DNA of 64,000 nt from Synechococcus sp. MU1643 (GTDB lineage Bacteria; Cyanobacteriota; Cyanobacteriia; PCC-6307; Cyanobiaceae), in NCBI RefSeq assembly GCF_020514095.1, contig NZ_VTKY01000001.1:248001-312000 (forward strand), read 5' to 3'. The position numbers and the translations under genes were made by a program. The stretch's first letter is position 1. The number at the start of each line of letters is the position of its first letter. Shown in pieces: positions 27,274 to 35,630 of the stretch. The notes beneath the pieces were generated by a model. That model was not told the DNA's origin and searched no databases. It saw only the letters and a list, made by a program, of their open reading frames with translations.

Positions 27274-27906
27274 ATGAATTCTTTGCCACTGGCCCTGCGC
27301 AGGCCGCTGCAGATCGCCGGCCCTTCGCTTCTGGCGGTTCTTCTCCTGGCCAGTCCGGCGTTTGCCCACCATCCCTTTGGCATGGGCGACAGCGCTGCTC
27401 TCACCCCCCTGCAGGGATTACTCAGTGGCATTGGTCACCCGCTGCTGGGTCCTGACCATCTCCTGTTTCTGCTGGCCATCGCCTTCATCGGCCTGCAACG
27501 TCCCCGCGCCTGGGTGATTCCTCTGCTGGCTGCTGGCCTGGGCGGCAGTGTTCTGTCGCAGTTCATCCCCCTGCCGGATGCCGTGGCTCCCTGGGCGGAG
27601 GCCATGGTTTCCCTCAGCCTGGTGGCGGAGGGTTTGATGGCTCTCACCGTGGCCTCCACCCGTTGGTTGCTGCCGCTGGTGGCCCTGCATGGTTTTCTGC
27701 TTGGCAGCACCATTGTTGGAGCAGAACCCACCCCCCTGTTCACCTATTTCTTGGGCCTTCTGATCGGCCAAGGCGCACTGCTGCTGGTGGTGAGCAACTG
27801 GTCCAAGAACCTGCTGGAGCGCCTCGGCTCCCAGGGGCAAAGGCTTGGTGCTGGTATCTGGATGGGCATCGGCATGGCCTTTGCCTGGGTAGCTCTGATC
27901 GACTGA
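27274..27906 (+). CDS. hupE: HupE/UreJ-family cobalt transporter
   Basis: A signal-like N-terminus is followed by HHPFGMGD and six membrane helices with HPLLGPDHLLFLLAIAFIG, the His/Asp metal motif of HupE/UreJ, and a second His motif in VALHGFLLGS. With the B12 riboswitch in front, the likely substrate is cobalt for cobalamin synthesis; nickel is the alternative in this family. Confidence 0.88.
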   Translation: MNSLPLALRRPLQIAGPSLLAVLLLASPAFAHHPFGMGDSAALTPLQGLLSGIGHPLLGPDHLLFLLAIAFIGLQRPRAWVIPLLAAGLGGSVLSQFIPLPDAVAPWAEAMVSLSLVAEGLMALTVASTRWLLPLVALHGFLLGSTIVGAEPTPLFTYFLGLLIGQGALLLVVSNWSKNLLERLGSQGQRLGAGIWMGIGMAFAWVALID

Positions 27907-27957
27907 AACCCCTTGTTGCGTCTTGCCCAGATGGCTTGACGCCAAGAGAGGGATGTT

Positions 27958-27984
27958 GCGTCATGGGCACATCGCCCATGACGC
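27958..27984. repeat. Perfect 11-bp inverted repeat abutting the porin start
   Basis: GCGTCATGGGC and GCCCATGACGC are perfect complements separated by ACATC, and the last base is directly before the porin ATG at 27985. There is no T run, so it is not a standard terminator. It would hide any ribosome-binding site. Confidence 0.75.
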
Positions 27985-29550
27985 ATGACGCTTGTTCGGC
28001 AACTGTTGATGGCTCCCGCCGCCCTTTGCCTTCTGGCCACCGGCGCCGATGCCGCCGAGCTGAACATCGACGGCGTTTCTGATTACGCGGCCACTTCCAG
28101 TGGCAACAGCCTTAATCAGGTCACCAGCGTCACCCAATTCTCCGACGTTGACCCCACCGACTGGGCCCATCAGGCTCTGGCCAACCTGGTGGAGACCTAC
28201 GGCTGCGTCGCCGGCTACCCCAACGGCACCTTCCGTGGCAACTGGGCCATCACCCGCTATGAAGCGGCTGCCCTGCTGAACGCCTGCCTCGACCGGATCT
28301 CCGAAGTGACCGACGAGCTGCGTCGCCTGCTCAAAGAATTCGAAACCGAGCTGGCCATCCTCAATGGTCGCGTTGACGGCCTCGAGGCCCGCGTTGGCGA
28401 ACTGGAAGCAACCCAGTTCTCCACCACCACCAAACTCAAGGGCCAAGCCACCTGGGTGTTCGGAGCCAGCCGCTTCAAGGGCTCCGCATCCCGGTTGCGT
28501 TCGGAGAGCAATGAAGCGTTGGGCGGCACCACGTTCAATTACGACCTTCAGCTTGGGTTGGAGACCTCCTTCACCGGCAAGGATCAATTGACCACGGTGT
28601 TGCGTGGCGGCAACTTCGACGGAGACGGAAACGTCTTCGGCAGTGGAGGGCCGTCAGGTCTGGCCACACTGGAAATTGCGTTTCAGGCGGGTTATCGCCC
28701 CAATCTGGTGGCGATCGACAAACTCTTCTATTCCTTCCCGTTGGGGGATGAGATCACCATCACCACCGGCCCGATTGTTGGCCAGGAAGACATGCTCGCG
28801 ATCTGGCCGAGCGTCTATCCCAGTGATCCGATTCTCGATGTACTCACGGTGAATGGAGCTCCGGGGGCCTACAACAAAAACAAAGGTGCGGGCTTGGGCA
28901 TCAGCTGGGCCTCGGAAAGCGGAGCCAGCGCGTCAGCTAACTATGTGGCGGCCAATGGTGCATCAAGCGACACCCGTTCCGGTGGTTTCGCCACCGACGA
29001 GGCGGGGGGCACCGGCACGCTGCAGCTGGGTTGGGAGGGTGACAACTGGGGCGTTGCTGCCCTCTATTCCAAGGTTCAGAACGGTCAAGACCTGATCGTG
29101 TATGCCTCGCCCTTCGTCAGGGATCGCTTCAGTGCTCGGGCCTTGACCAACGCCTATGCCCTGGGTGGTTTCTGGCAGCCATTGGAGAGCGGCTGGCTTC
29201 CTTCTCTATCGCTCGGTTGGGGCATCAATCAATCCGACACCCAGCGCAAGGGCCAGGTGAGCACCAGTCAGTCCTGGAGGGCTGGGCTGGAGTGGAACGA
29301 TGTGTTGATGGCGGGGAACAACGCCGGAATGGCTGTGGGCCAGCCTGTTTTTGCGACCGATATGCGAGGAGGTGACACCCCTGCTGATGGTCAGTACATC
29401 TGGGAGTGGTGGTACCAGTTCCAAGTGACCGACAACATCAGCGTCACCCCGGCGCTGTTCTATCTGTCGCGACCCATGGGTGAGCTCACACCGGACGGTT
29501 CAAGCTTCCAGCAACTTGGCGGCCTGATCAAGACGACATTTATGTTCTGA
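27985..29550 (+). CDS. SLH-containing OprB-like porin
   Basis: A signal peptide (ending ADA, about residue 24) precedes an SLH domain (VTQFSDVDPTDWAHQALANL to ITRYEAAALLNACL), a coiled-coil (VTDELRRLLKEFETELAIL to GELEATQF), and a beta-barrel of OprB type ending in Phe. This is the layout of cyanobacterial SomA/SomB porins. The first 150 residues are nearly the same as in the porin at 42.8-44.3 kb, while the barrels differ. It lies 78 bp after hupE and may share the B12-controlled transcript. Confidence 0.88.
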   Translation: MTLVRQLLMAPAALCLLATGADAAELNIDGVSDYAATSSGNSLNQVTSVTQFSDVDPTDWAHQALANLVETYGCVAGYPNGTFRGNWAITRYEAAALLNACLDRISEVTDELRRLLKEFETELAILNGRVDGLEARVGELEATQFSTTTKLKGQATWVFGASRFKGSASRLRSESNEALGGTTFNYDLQLGLETSFTGKDQLTTVLRGGNFDGDGNVFGSGGPSGLATLEIAFQAGYRPNLVAIDKLFYSFPLGDEITITTGPIVGQEDMLAIWPSVYPSDPILDVLTVNGAPGAYNKNKGAGLGISWASESGASASANYVAANGASSDTRSGGFATDEAGGTGTLQLGWEGDNWGVAALYSKVQNGQDLIVYASPFVRDRFSARALTNAYALGGFWQPLESGWLPSLSLGWGINQSDTQRKGQVSTSQSWRAGLEWNDVLMAGNNAGMAVGQPVFATDMRGGDTPADGQYIWEWWYQFQVTDNISVTPALFYLSRPMGELTPDGSSFQQLGGLIKTTFMF

Positions 29551-29673
29551 GCTGAGCGTCCTTTCATTGGATTCGATGTCAACCGAGGCTGACTGTTGTC
29601 ATCGGTTTGTTGGCCTGCGCCCCCTACCGTTCATGTATAGGGCTGATGAAGTGGATATTTGCTTGAATGGCGA

Positions 29674-29712
29674 AACAAAAAATGAAACCCCCCATCTCAA
29701 TGAGATGAGGGG
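29674..29712 (-). terminator. Terminator after isiA (minus strand)
   Basis: Read leftward, a CCCC-A-TCATCTC-type stem (29690-29698 with 29702-29712, one bulge) is followed by an A-rich stretch on the plus strand, that is a T run on the minus strand. It lies just beyond the isiA stop. Confidence 0.75.
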
Positions 29713-29734
29713 TACATCAGAAACGGCAGATCAA

Positions 29735-30772
29735 TCAGGCACTGACCTTGGAATTTCCCATGTTGTCAAGCGCTTCGGAAACGCGCTTGAAGTTAAATCC
29801 CATGCCGCGCAAGGCATGCCAAAAATGACCTTGCAGGAAAAAGAATGCAAGGTAGAAATGCGTATTGGCCAGCCAAGCCCGGGCTGAGTGGGCACCACCC
29901 TCAAGAGCAGTTGCGTCGCTGAAGTAGGGAGAGAAAGCGAAATTCAATTTCAATGGATCTCCATACAACTCAACGGGATAAATTGTTGTGTTTTGAGCAC
30001 ACCAAATGGCTGTCACAAATCCCATTAGAGCTACACCTGCAAGCGAGTAAGACAAGATCGACTCGCCGTTGTAGATCAAGACCTTTTTGAAAGGACCGAA
30101 AGGACTGGAGATGATATGCCAAACACCACCAATCGTGAGAATGAAGGCTAAAACAGCATGACCACCCATCACGTCTTCAAGACTACTGATGGAGAGAAAA
30201 TTAGACTGATAACCCCACACCATCCCGAGGTCAATGTTTGGTTCAACCCGTCGAACAGCTCCGATGGCGCTGTCGTAAATTCCATGGCGCTTTGCCCATT
30301 CAACGAAGGCAATGACTCCCAGGCCGAGAAAAATCAGATGATGACCCAAGATGAAAGTGAGCTTTTTTCCATCACTCCATTCAAAATGAAACTTTTGCGC
30401 GCGCCCTTCAGCCTCGGAAAGGTCCTTAGGCGCTCGAAGCGTATGCCAGATTCCAGCTGCTCCAAGTACAGCAGATGAAACCAGATGGAATGCTGCGATC
30501 GCGATAAGGGGTTCTTGGTCAATGATTACTCCACCTTCTCCTACGCCGAAGCCAAGGCCGGCGAGGTGTGGAATCAAAATCAGCCCTTGTTCTCCCATTG
30601 GCATTGTTCCGTCATAACGGGCCAACTCAAACAAAGTGAATGCACCTGCCCAAAACATGATTAAACCTGCATGGGCAGCGTGAGCTGCAATGAAAGAACC
30701 GCTGCGCTTCGCGACTCCTGCATTTCCAGCCCACCAGTCATAACTGACTGACGAACTTCCGTAAGACTGCAT
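29735..30772 (-). CDS. isiA: Iron-stress chlorophyll-binding protein IsiA (CP43')
   Basis: The 345-residue protein matches IsiA/Pcb-type six-helix antennas along its length: SYDWWAGNAG at the N-terminus, AHAGLIMFWAGAFTLFELARYD, GHHLIFLGLG, SSLEDVMGGH, SSPFGPFKKVLIYNGE, CAQNTTIYPVELYG and HFWHALRGMGF. Chlorophyll-ligating His residues are conserved in these blocks. IsiA forms antenna rings around PSI when iron is short. The ATG at 30772 is chosen over the longer frame to 30793. Flavodoxin is not directly adjacent as in many genomes but 5.7 kb away. Confidence 0.95.
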   Translation of the reverse strand: MQSYGSSSVSYDWWAGNAGVAKRSGSFIAAHAAHAGLIMFWAGAFTLFELARYDGTMPMGEQGLILIPHLAGLGFGVGEGGVIIDQEPLIAIAAFHLVSSAVLGAAGIWHTLRAPKDLSEAEGRAQKFHFEWSDGKKLTFILGHHLIFLGLGVIAFVEWAKRHGIYDSAIGAVRRVEPNIDLGMVWGYQSNFLSISSLEDVMGGHAVLAFILTIGGVWHIISSPFGPFKKVLIYNGESILSYSLAGVALMGFVTAIWCAQNTTIYPVELYGDPLKLNFAFSPYFSDATALEGGAHSARAWLANTHFYLAFFFLQGHFWHALRGMGFNFKRVSEALDNMGNSKVSA

Positions 30773-31145
30773 TTTCAGAAAGATGCGACACAAGAAACAT
30801 AATGAGTGCTCTCTGTCGAATAAATCTGCTTTTACATAGCTTTGCAGCCGTAAATCATATTTAACTTGTCAAGGAGTCATTTGATTGCAACGTTTTTTGT
30901 TTAATCCTGTGAGTTATCGATTGGGATCATTTGATTCTCTGGTTTGAATTCTTTGAGCTGCCTAATGAAAAATTATTTGCTTTGGTAAGAATATCAATTT
31001 GGTACTTGATTGCAGCCAATTGATGGCAGATGTCGTATCAAATATTCCCACCACACTAATTTAGTGCCAACTGGATTACGTATGAGTATGCATGATTTGC
31101 CAAACCACGTTTCAGTCATACATGGCTTGTTCTCGCCAAATCTAT
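30773..31145 (-). promoter_or_regulatory. isiA upstream region
   Basis: About 370 bp of AT-rich noncoding sequence precedes isiA. No convincing Fur box was found close to the start; a weak match (TGAGAATTATC) lies farther up at 31219-31229 inside an inverted repeat. Confidence 0.4.
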
Positions 31146-31181
31146 AAAAAAATCTATCTCCCGAAATAACGAGAGATAGAT
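31146..31181 (-). terminator. Rho-independent terminator (minus strand)
   Basis: ATCTATCTC (31152-31160) pairs perfectly with GAGATAGAT (31173-31181), and the plus strand carries an A run just left of the stem, so it terminates leftward transcripts such as that of the histidine phosphatase gene. Confidence 0.8.
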
Positions 31182-31206
31182 CACGTTGATTTTTGTCGAA
31201 ACCCGT

Positions 31207-31248
31207 CCAAGGCCGACATGAGAATTATCTTATTCTGTATGGCCTTGG
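31207..31248. repeat. 8-bp inverted repeat around a Fur-like core
   Basis: CCAAGGCC (31207-31214) and GGCCTTGG (31241-31248) flank an AT-rich segment containing TGAGAATTATC. No T run follows on either strand. Confidence 0.5.
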
Positions 31249-31329
31249 ATGTTGGCAGCGCATCAAGTGAGTGTTAAATACTGAACATCTTTGAAGTCAA
31301 ATGATAAAGGATCAGAGTGGCTGTCGTGC

Positions 31330-32028
31330 TCATAGTGTTGCCCACTCAGAAGGCAACACACTAGCGATGAGCTTGAAGCTCTTTCCCCCATCGGGCTGAA
31401 TGATGTATGCGATTCCTTGTGGTTCAGGATAAATTCCTGTTACTGCCTCAAAAGGATCATCATGTCCGACAATGACTGTATTGATTCCTGATAGTGGTGG
31501 GCGCGTTAATAAAGGCATGACATTCTTTTTCATCAGTTCAATGTGATCTTCGGTGTAATTCTCATAAGGCAAAAAGTTTAACCGGGAATCTTTTTGGGTC
31601 CATTCTCCAAATGCGTGGTTTGCTGTTTTCCAAGACCTGCAATATTCACTAACAATAATTTCACCGACTGGGATTTCTTTTGAAGCAAATGATATGCCAA
31701 TTTCGTAAGATTCTTTGATGCCCTGAGTGCTCAGCTTTCTCTGAGAACTGCAATCATCAAGGCGCATCAGAGGATCAGCTTGGTCTGCATAATCCCTCTC
31801 CGTAGTTGCATGACGGAAATAAATGACATAGCCTCCATCCTTGAGCGAAGCAAGCAACGTTGATTTGTCAATATTCGGTTCTGAAGACAGAGCAAAGGAT
31901 AGTTTTTTAGTTTTTTGATCTGCTGGGGTTACAGCCTGACCATCATTTGAGGAGGCACCAGTTTCTCTATTGAGTCCGCATGCACTCAATAGTAATGCAG
32001 TAAACAATGGAATAAGAATCTTAGACAT
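31330..32028 (-). CDS. Histidine-phosphatase-family lipoprotein
   Basis: The N-terminus has a lipobox (LLLSAC, Cys17), so the protein should be lipid-anchored. The catalytic RHA of the histidine phosphatase superfamily is at residues 72-74 (YFRHATTE), and the second His is in VGHDDPFEAV. Function could be phosphate release from an organic ester in the periplasm; substrate not known. It is alone between noncoding stretches. Confidence 0.78.
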   Translation of the reverse strand: MSKILIPLFTALLLSACGLNRETGASSNDGQAVTPADQKTKKLSFALSSEPNIDKSTLLASLKDGGYVIYFRHATTERDYADQADPLMRLDDCSSQRKLSTQGIKESYEIGISFASKEIPVGEIIVSEYCRSWKTANHAFGEWTQKDSRLNFLPYENYTEDHIELMKKNVMPLLTRPPLSGINTVIVGHDDPFEAVTGIYPEPQGIAYIIQPDGGKSFKLIASVLPSEWATL

Positions 32029-32278
32029 GAGATTGGTGATTGAAATACTTACTTTGCTTTCAGCGAAGCTGGGTTTTTGTTGCCACCTTTTCTTTTTTAG
32101 GAGTTGATGGCATGGCTTTGGCTGCTACTTCTTGATCTTAAAGTTTGCTCGCCTCCAGTCATTTTTCGCCAAATATTTTGTAGAGATGTAGAGCCAAGCT
32201 GTTTGTTGATGGAATAGATGTAATTCCACTTGCAGAAGTTTTGAATCCTGATAAGGACATGGAGAAACTGAAATAATC

Positions 32279-32479
32279 TCAAAAATAAATGTTTAATTTA
32301 TGATCATGTGTTTCTGTTGACCTCAATACACGTTGGCGCTCAATGACATTTTGAACTGTGGTCCGATGGGCTTCTGCAATTGCATCAACAAGACCTATCG
32401 GCCATTCCGTTCCGCAGCGCATTTGCGCTTCTAATACCGATGCGTCAAGTTTTGACAACCGGCTTGTTTTTCGAGACAT
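32279..32479 (-). CDS. Small hypothetical protein
   Basis: The 66-residue product (MSRKTSRLSKLDASVLEAQ) is basic with a helical centre (EWPIGLVDAIAEAHRTTVQNVIERQR) that could be a helix-turn-helix fragment. No family recognised. Confidence 0.4.
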   Translation of the reverse strand: MSRKTSRLSKLDASVLEAQMRCGTEWPIGLVDAIAEAHRTTVQNVIERQRVLRSTETHDHKLNIYF

Positions 32480-32560
32480 TGTGTTGATGGTGAGAAGTAG
32501 AAAGCATCAACGCCAGTTATTGATGGGCAAAGATAAGACCAATCAATTGTCCTGGTTTGG

Positions 32561-32641
32561 TTAAATCGCCACTCTGGCTCTTGAACCTGGAGGGAAGAAG
32601 AGCCAGATAACGCCCAATGCAACTGACATCGTCAGATTCAT
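32561..32641 (-). pseudogene. C-terminal piece of a small membrane protein
   Basis: In this frame the sequence reads coding-like from about 32710 (RENYIGQFTPAGAVQTMNLT) to the stop at 32561, with a short hydrophobic helix (VALGVIWLFF). The only in-frame ATG (32641) leaves 26 residues. A one-base shift would join it to an ATG near 32715, so it may be a decayed gene. Confidence 0.3.
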
Positions 32642-32940
32642 TGTTTGAACAGCTCCGGCTGGAGTGAACTGCCCAATATAATTTTCGCGTTGCGAATAAG
32701 TCCGTGTCTTTCACATGCCGCAGTACCACGTTTTAATTGATGCACTCCCGTGTAGTGATGCCAAATTAGTTTTCTGGAATTTTACGCTTCATGAGCAGCC
32801 TATTACTCTCCGCAAGCCTTTGGTTTTTTTGTTGCCATTGATGTCTTGGATGAATATTGTTATGTTCAACCCTCACTGTGTACATATAGAATGCTTATAG
32901 CCGTATTTATCAGTTTCAAAAAAATCAATGTTGATTAATG

Positions 32941-33162
32941 TTATTCGTTCTTTACTTCTTTGCTGCCTTGTTCTTTCGCTTTGAGTGTGTGATTCTCAAG
33001 TCGCTCTATTACGAGTTGCCTAAAATCGCAATAATCAATATCTTCCGTCTTTTTGTCGCGCATGATTTCCTGCGCCTCCCTCATTAAATACTCGTAAGTA
33101 GCTGCATCACTTGTTCTATTAGCGAGATCAATAATGTGTGCGAATGCTTCGATGTTGGTCAA
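32941..33162 (-). CDS. Small hypothetical protein
   Basis: The 73-residue charged helical protein (MTNIEAFAHIIDLANRTSD) has no recognised domain. Codon use and charge pattern look coding, but support is only from the reading frame. Confidence 0.45.
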   Translation of the reverse strand: MTNIEAFAHIIDLANRTSDAATYEYLMREAQEIMRDKKTEDIDYCDFRQLVIERLENHTLKAKEQGSKEVKNE

Positions 33163-33540
33163 GATCTGATTGCTGATTCTTGAAGTATAGATTCTGCCAG
33201 ACTAAGCTCTGTTATAAATTCTACCAATCGATGGTTGCATTGATCGATTTGCATTTATTAGTAATGCTTCAGTAATCCGTATCAGTCTTTGAGCCCTATC
33301 TGGCAGTCAGCTATTCGTGTTAATGAATTAGACTCGTTTGTCAAGAGATGATTATCTTTATTTGGTAAAAGTATTGGATCTCTTGATTCCAATATGAACA
33401 GGGCTTGATTGATGATTCTGGTATTTCTAATGATCCTTTTTTCTTTGTCACCTATATTATTTCGCGATGAAGAAATATCCTGTTGAGTTAAGGGCAGAAT
33501 TTCATCAATTCGAGCCTTTCTGGATTGTTTCTTCGGTTTT

Positions 33541-33678
33541 TTGTTGTTGTATAGCGGGAGACCCCAGGTCTGCGTTTTCAGCAGCGGTCGCTGTTCTGCA
33601 TTCGGTGCATTCGAGTGTGACAACGACGCGTACGCCTTTGCTTTTGGCCATAATAATTCAATGCAATTCTGGGAATAA
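33541..33678 (+). CDS. Possible small Cys-containing protein with TTG start
   Basis: The frame encodes GRPQVCVFSSGRCSAFGAF and ends MQFWE, with three Cys in 45 residues. No ATG is present; three TTG codons in a row start at 33541. It ends 10 bp before the first hairpin of the repeat array. Weakly supported. Confidence 0.25.
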   Translation: MLLYSGRPQVCVFSSGRCSAFGAFECDNDAYAFAFGHNNSMQFWE

Positions 33679-33682
33679 GTAA

Positions 33683-33760
33683 CTGGACTGACTCCTCTAG
33701 TTGAGCAGAGGAGTCAGTTGTAACCCCAGCGCGATGACCCGGATAAGCCATCGGATGAAG
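33683..33760 (+). repeat. Family 1 hairpin element, copy A
   Basis: A perfect 11-bp hairpin (CTGACTCCTCT at 33688-33698 with AGAGGAGTCAG at 33707-33717) is followed, 9 nt later, by CAGCG and a second small stem CGATG/CATCG. Compared with copies C and D, the second stem keeps pairing through a compensating change. Likely a small RNA or RNA-based element. Confidence 0.6.
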
Positions 33761-33864
33761 GTGCCTCGCAGGAACCCCTCCATTTCATTCTGACTGATTT
33801 TCTCAGAGCGCGAGTACAAACCATCTATCCTCAGCCATCAAATGAATCGATGATTGGTTTTCTT

Positions 33865-34060
33865 CTCCTCTGTGCCCTTGGTCTCTCGCCCTGTCAAGTC
33901 ATTTGAGAGGAGTCAGTGTTGTGACCAGCGTGAAATGGCTCTGGATAAAATCCTTTAAGCAGATGTTACGAGTGAATTTCACTGAGTAGTTTCAATCCAT
34001 TTCATGGGTCACTCCAGATAATGTCAGTGCCTGCGTCAAATCAGATTTGGCAATTTTTTT
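33865..34060 (+). repeat. Family 1 hairpin element, copy B
   Basis: CTCCTCT (33865-33871) can pair with AGAGGAG (33906-33912); then GAGTCAG, 9 nt, CAGCG as in the other copies. A weak stem CAAAT/ATTTG with seven T ends at 34060 and could terminate the unit. This is the most diverged copy. Confidence 0.45.
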
Positions 34061-34071
34061 GTATTAAAGTT

Positions 34072-34180
34072 ACGCTGATATGACTCCCCGCATCTTCAGA
34101 AGGGAGTCAGTGGTGTTATCAGCGCCCAATGGTGATTGCCCCCACCATTGGTTGGAGGTTTCCTGCGAAGGAAACATTAA
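34072..34180 (+). repeat. Family 1 hairpin element, copy C
   Basis: ACGCTGA precedes a TGACTCCC/GGGAGTCA stem (34081-34088 with 34102-34109), then CAGCGCCCAAT, and a stem CCAATGGT/ACCATTGG. Two overlapping short frames are open here: one from ATG 34080 (MTPRIFRRESVV...) and one from ATG 34129 (MVIAPTIGWR...). The latter shares A-x-TIGWR with copy D. Confidence 0.55.
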
Positions 34181-34267
34181 TCAATATGGGCTGGAATAAG
34201 GATTCAGCTGCTCCAGATGATGCAGATCATCGAATCAAATGAGCCTTTGTAAAGTTGTTGGGTTAAA

Positions 34268-34388
34268 ACGCTGAACTGACTCCTTCGGTTGAGGAGAGGA
34301 GTCAGCTGACACTCAGCGCCCAATGCTCACTGCAGGAACCATTGGATGGAGGATTCGATGCTCCATGGGAAGCTTCTCCCTGTTTTTT
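34268..34388 (+). ncRNA. Family 1 hairpin element, copy D (best-formed)
   Basis: ACGCTGAACTGACTCC begins the unit, with a CTGACTCCT/AGGAGTCAG stem, CAGCGCCCAAT at 34314-34324, a CCAATG/CATTGG stem and CCATTGGATGGAGG. It ends with GGGAAGCTTCTCCC plus six T (34367-34388), a plausible terminator, giving a unit of about 120 nt. A short frame from ATG 34323 (MLTAGTIGWR) is also open. Confidence 0.6.
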
Positions 34389-34423
34389 GGCTGAGTGCTG
34401 TGCTGATGTGCCGGTTGTGACTT

Positions 34424-34540
34424 ATGAGAGGTTGCAAGGTATCGGTGGGTGACCCCCCTTCGCACCAGACAGTTCTGGTTGCTGGACCAAGAGTTGATGT
34501 TCCGTCCTCCTGTCAAAATCCAGTAATAGACAGGGGTTAG
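34424..34540 (+). CDS. Possible 38-aa protein
   Basis: ATG at 34424 opens a 38-residue frame (MRGCKVSVGDPPSHQTVLVA) with no close ribosome-binding site. Coding nature is uncertain. Confidence 0.25.
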   Translation: MRGCKVSVGDPPSHQTVLVAGPRVDVPSSCQNPVIDRG

Positions 34541-34573
34541 TTGGTTGATGTGATAGATCCATGTGATGCTGAT

Positions 34574-34605
34574 ACACCTGGTTGCTTACGCAACTAGCCA
34601 GGTGT
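34574..34605. other. Strong two-part hairpin
   Basis: ACACCTGG pairs with CCAGGTGT, with an inner TTGC/GCAA stem. No long T run follows, so it is a structured leader or weak terminator. The rest of 34606-35022 holds no gene I can support; it contains the start of the Crp-type gene. Confidence 0.5.
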
Positions 34606-35022
34606 TTGTACCCGGTCGTGACGACAGACAGCATCTGCGTTATCTAGGTCTGCTTTTGTCTCTAATTACTTTTTTTGAGTTCTCTCCCGTTTGAGCATGA
34701 GGGTTGGCTGATTAACACCGTAGTTGTGTGCCTTGTGGTTATGACAAGGAAATACAGAGAAAACGCTCAATAAGAACACCTCAGCGTTGAAAGCGATCCA
34801 CTGGTCTCTCAGCGGTCGAGGTGTACTAGGCCTAGAGACATCAGGGCAATGCTTCGAATTCAGGGAGATGCGCAGCTGCTCCGTTCACTTCTTCTGTGTG
34901 CGGAGGGAGCCTCCTCGCAGCGTATTGAGAAAGAACTCCAGTTTAAGAGCCTTATTGAGAATGACTTGCAATATCGACAGGAAGTCTGTACTCTTGCGAG
35001 TAATTCTCATTCGCGATAGTTC

Positions 35023-35625
35023 GTGACGACGTCTGCCTACCGTTTCCTGCCGGAAGATCCAGCGGCACCTTTGTCGATGCCCAGGCTTCAGACCGTTCTG
35101 CTGGATCCTGCTGGTCGAGACCAGGCCACCGTTCTGGAAGTGTTGGAGGGTGTCTGCCGGGTGTATTGCCCTTGCGAGGAGACCGAGGGAATGACCTTGG
35201 CGTTTTTGCAGTCAGGCGACAGGCTTCGCACTGATCGCATGTGCAGTGACGGGGCCTGTGTTGAGGCACTCACGGCGCTCAAGTTTCGCCGTGATTCCGT
35301 CTCCACTGACGAATTCGGCATCGACGCAGTCAATGAGTGGACGTTACAGCTCTTGAGAGTCCGTCATCTGGGTCAGGCAGAACAACGGCTTCACGCTCTT
35401 TTGGCGCTATTGGTCAACCGGCTTGGACTTCGTTGCAGCGATGCTTATCAGCTTCCCTTCCGTCTAACCCATGATCGTTTTGGCGAGTTGATTGGTGCTA
35501 CCCGGGTGACCACTACCCGTCTTCTTTCGAAATGGCGTCAAGCCGATTTGATCGCCATGTCGTCTGGTGATGTCACGATGCGTATTGCACCTGACCTCAT
35601 CAACTCTTCACCTCTCCAATTCTGA
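35023..35625 (+). CDS. Crp/Fnr-family transcription regulator
   Basis: The 200-residue protein has a shortened, diverged cNMP-like N-terminal region, a helical dimerisation segment (VNEWTLQLLRVRHLGQAEQRLHALLALLVNRLG) and a C-terminal winged helix with recognition region RFGELIGATRVTTTRLLSKW. This is the Crp/Fnr fold common in marine picocyanobacterial islands. No iron-sulfur Cys cluster or cAMP-binding set was seen. Start is GTG. It is followed 5 bp later by a small gene. Confidence 0.82.
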   Translation: MTTSAYRFLPEDPAAPLSMPRLQTVLLDPAGRDQATVLEVLEGVCRVYCPCEETEGMTLAFLQSGDRLRTDRMCSDGACVEALTALKFRRDSVSTDEFGIDAVNEWTLQLLRVRHLGQAEQRLHALLALLVNRLGLRCSDAYQLPFRLTHDRFGELIGATRVTTTRLLSKWRQADLIAMSSGDVTMRIAPDLINSSPLQF

Positions 35626-35630
35626 GGATC

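Noticed and set aside
33282-33623. 113-aa frame on the minus strand next to the hairpin array
   Set aside because: Composition is not coding-like, no start signal, and a more plausible short frame lies on the other strand at 33541-33678.
34150-34180. GGAAACA motif in family 1 copy C, as in Yfr2-type RNAs
   Set aside because: Present only once and not in the other copies, so the family is not Yfr2 on this evidence.
34787-35026. 79-aa frame before the Crp-type regulator
   Set aside because: Overlaps the regulator start and has an irregular, Arg/Ser-rich composition without family likeness.
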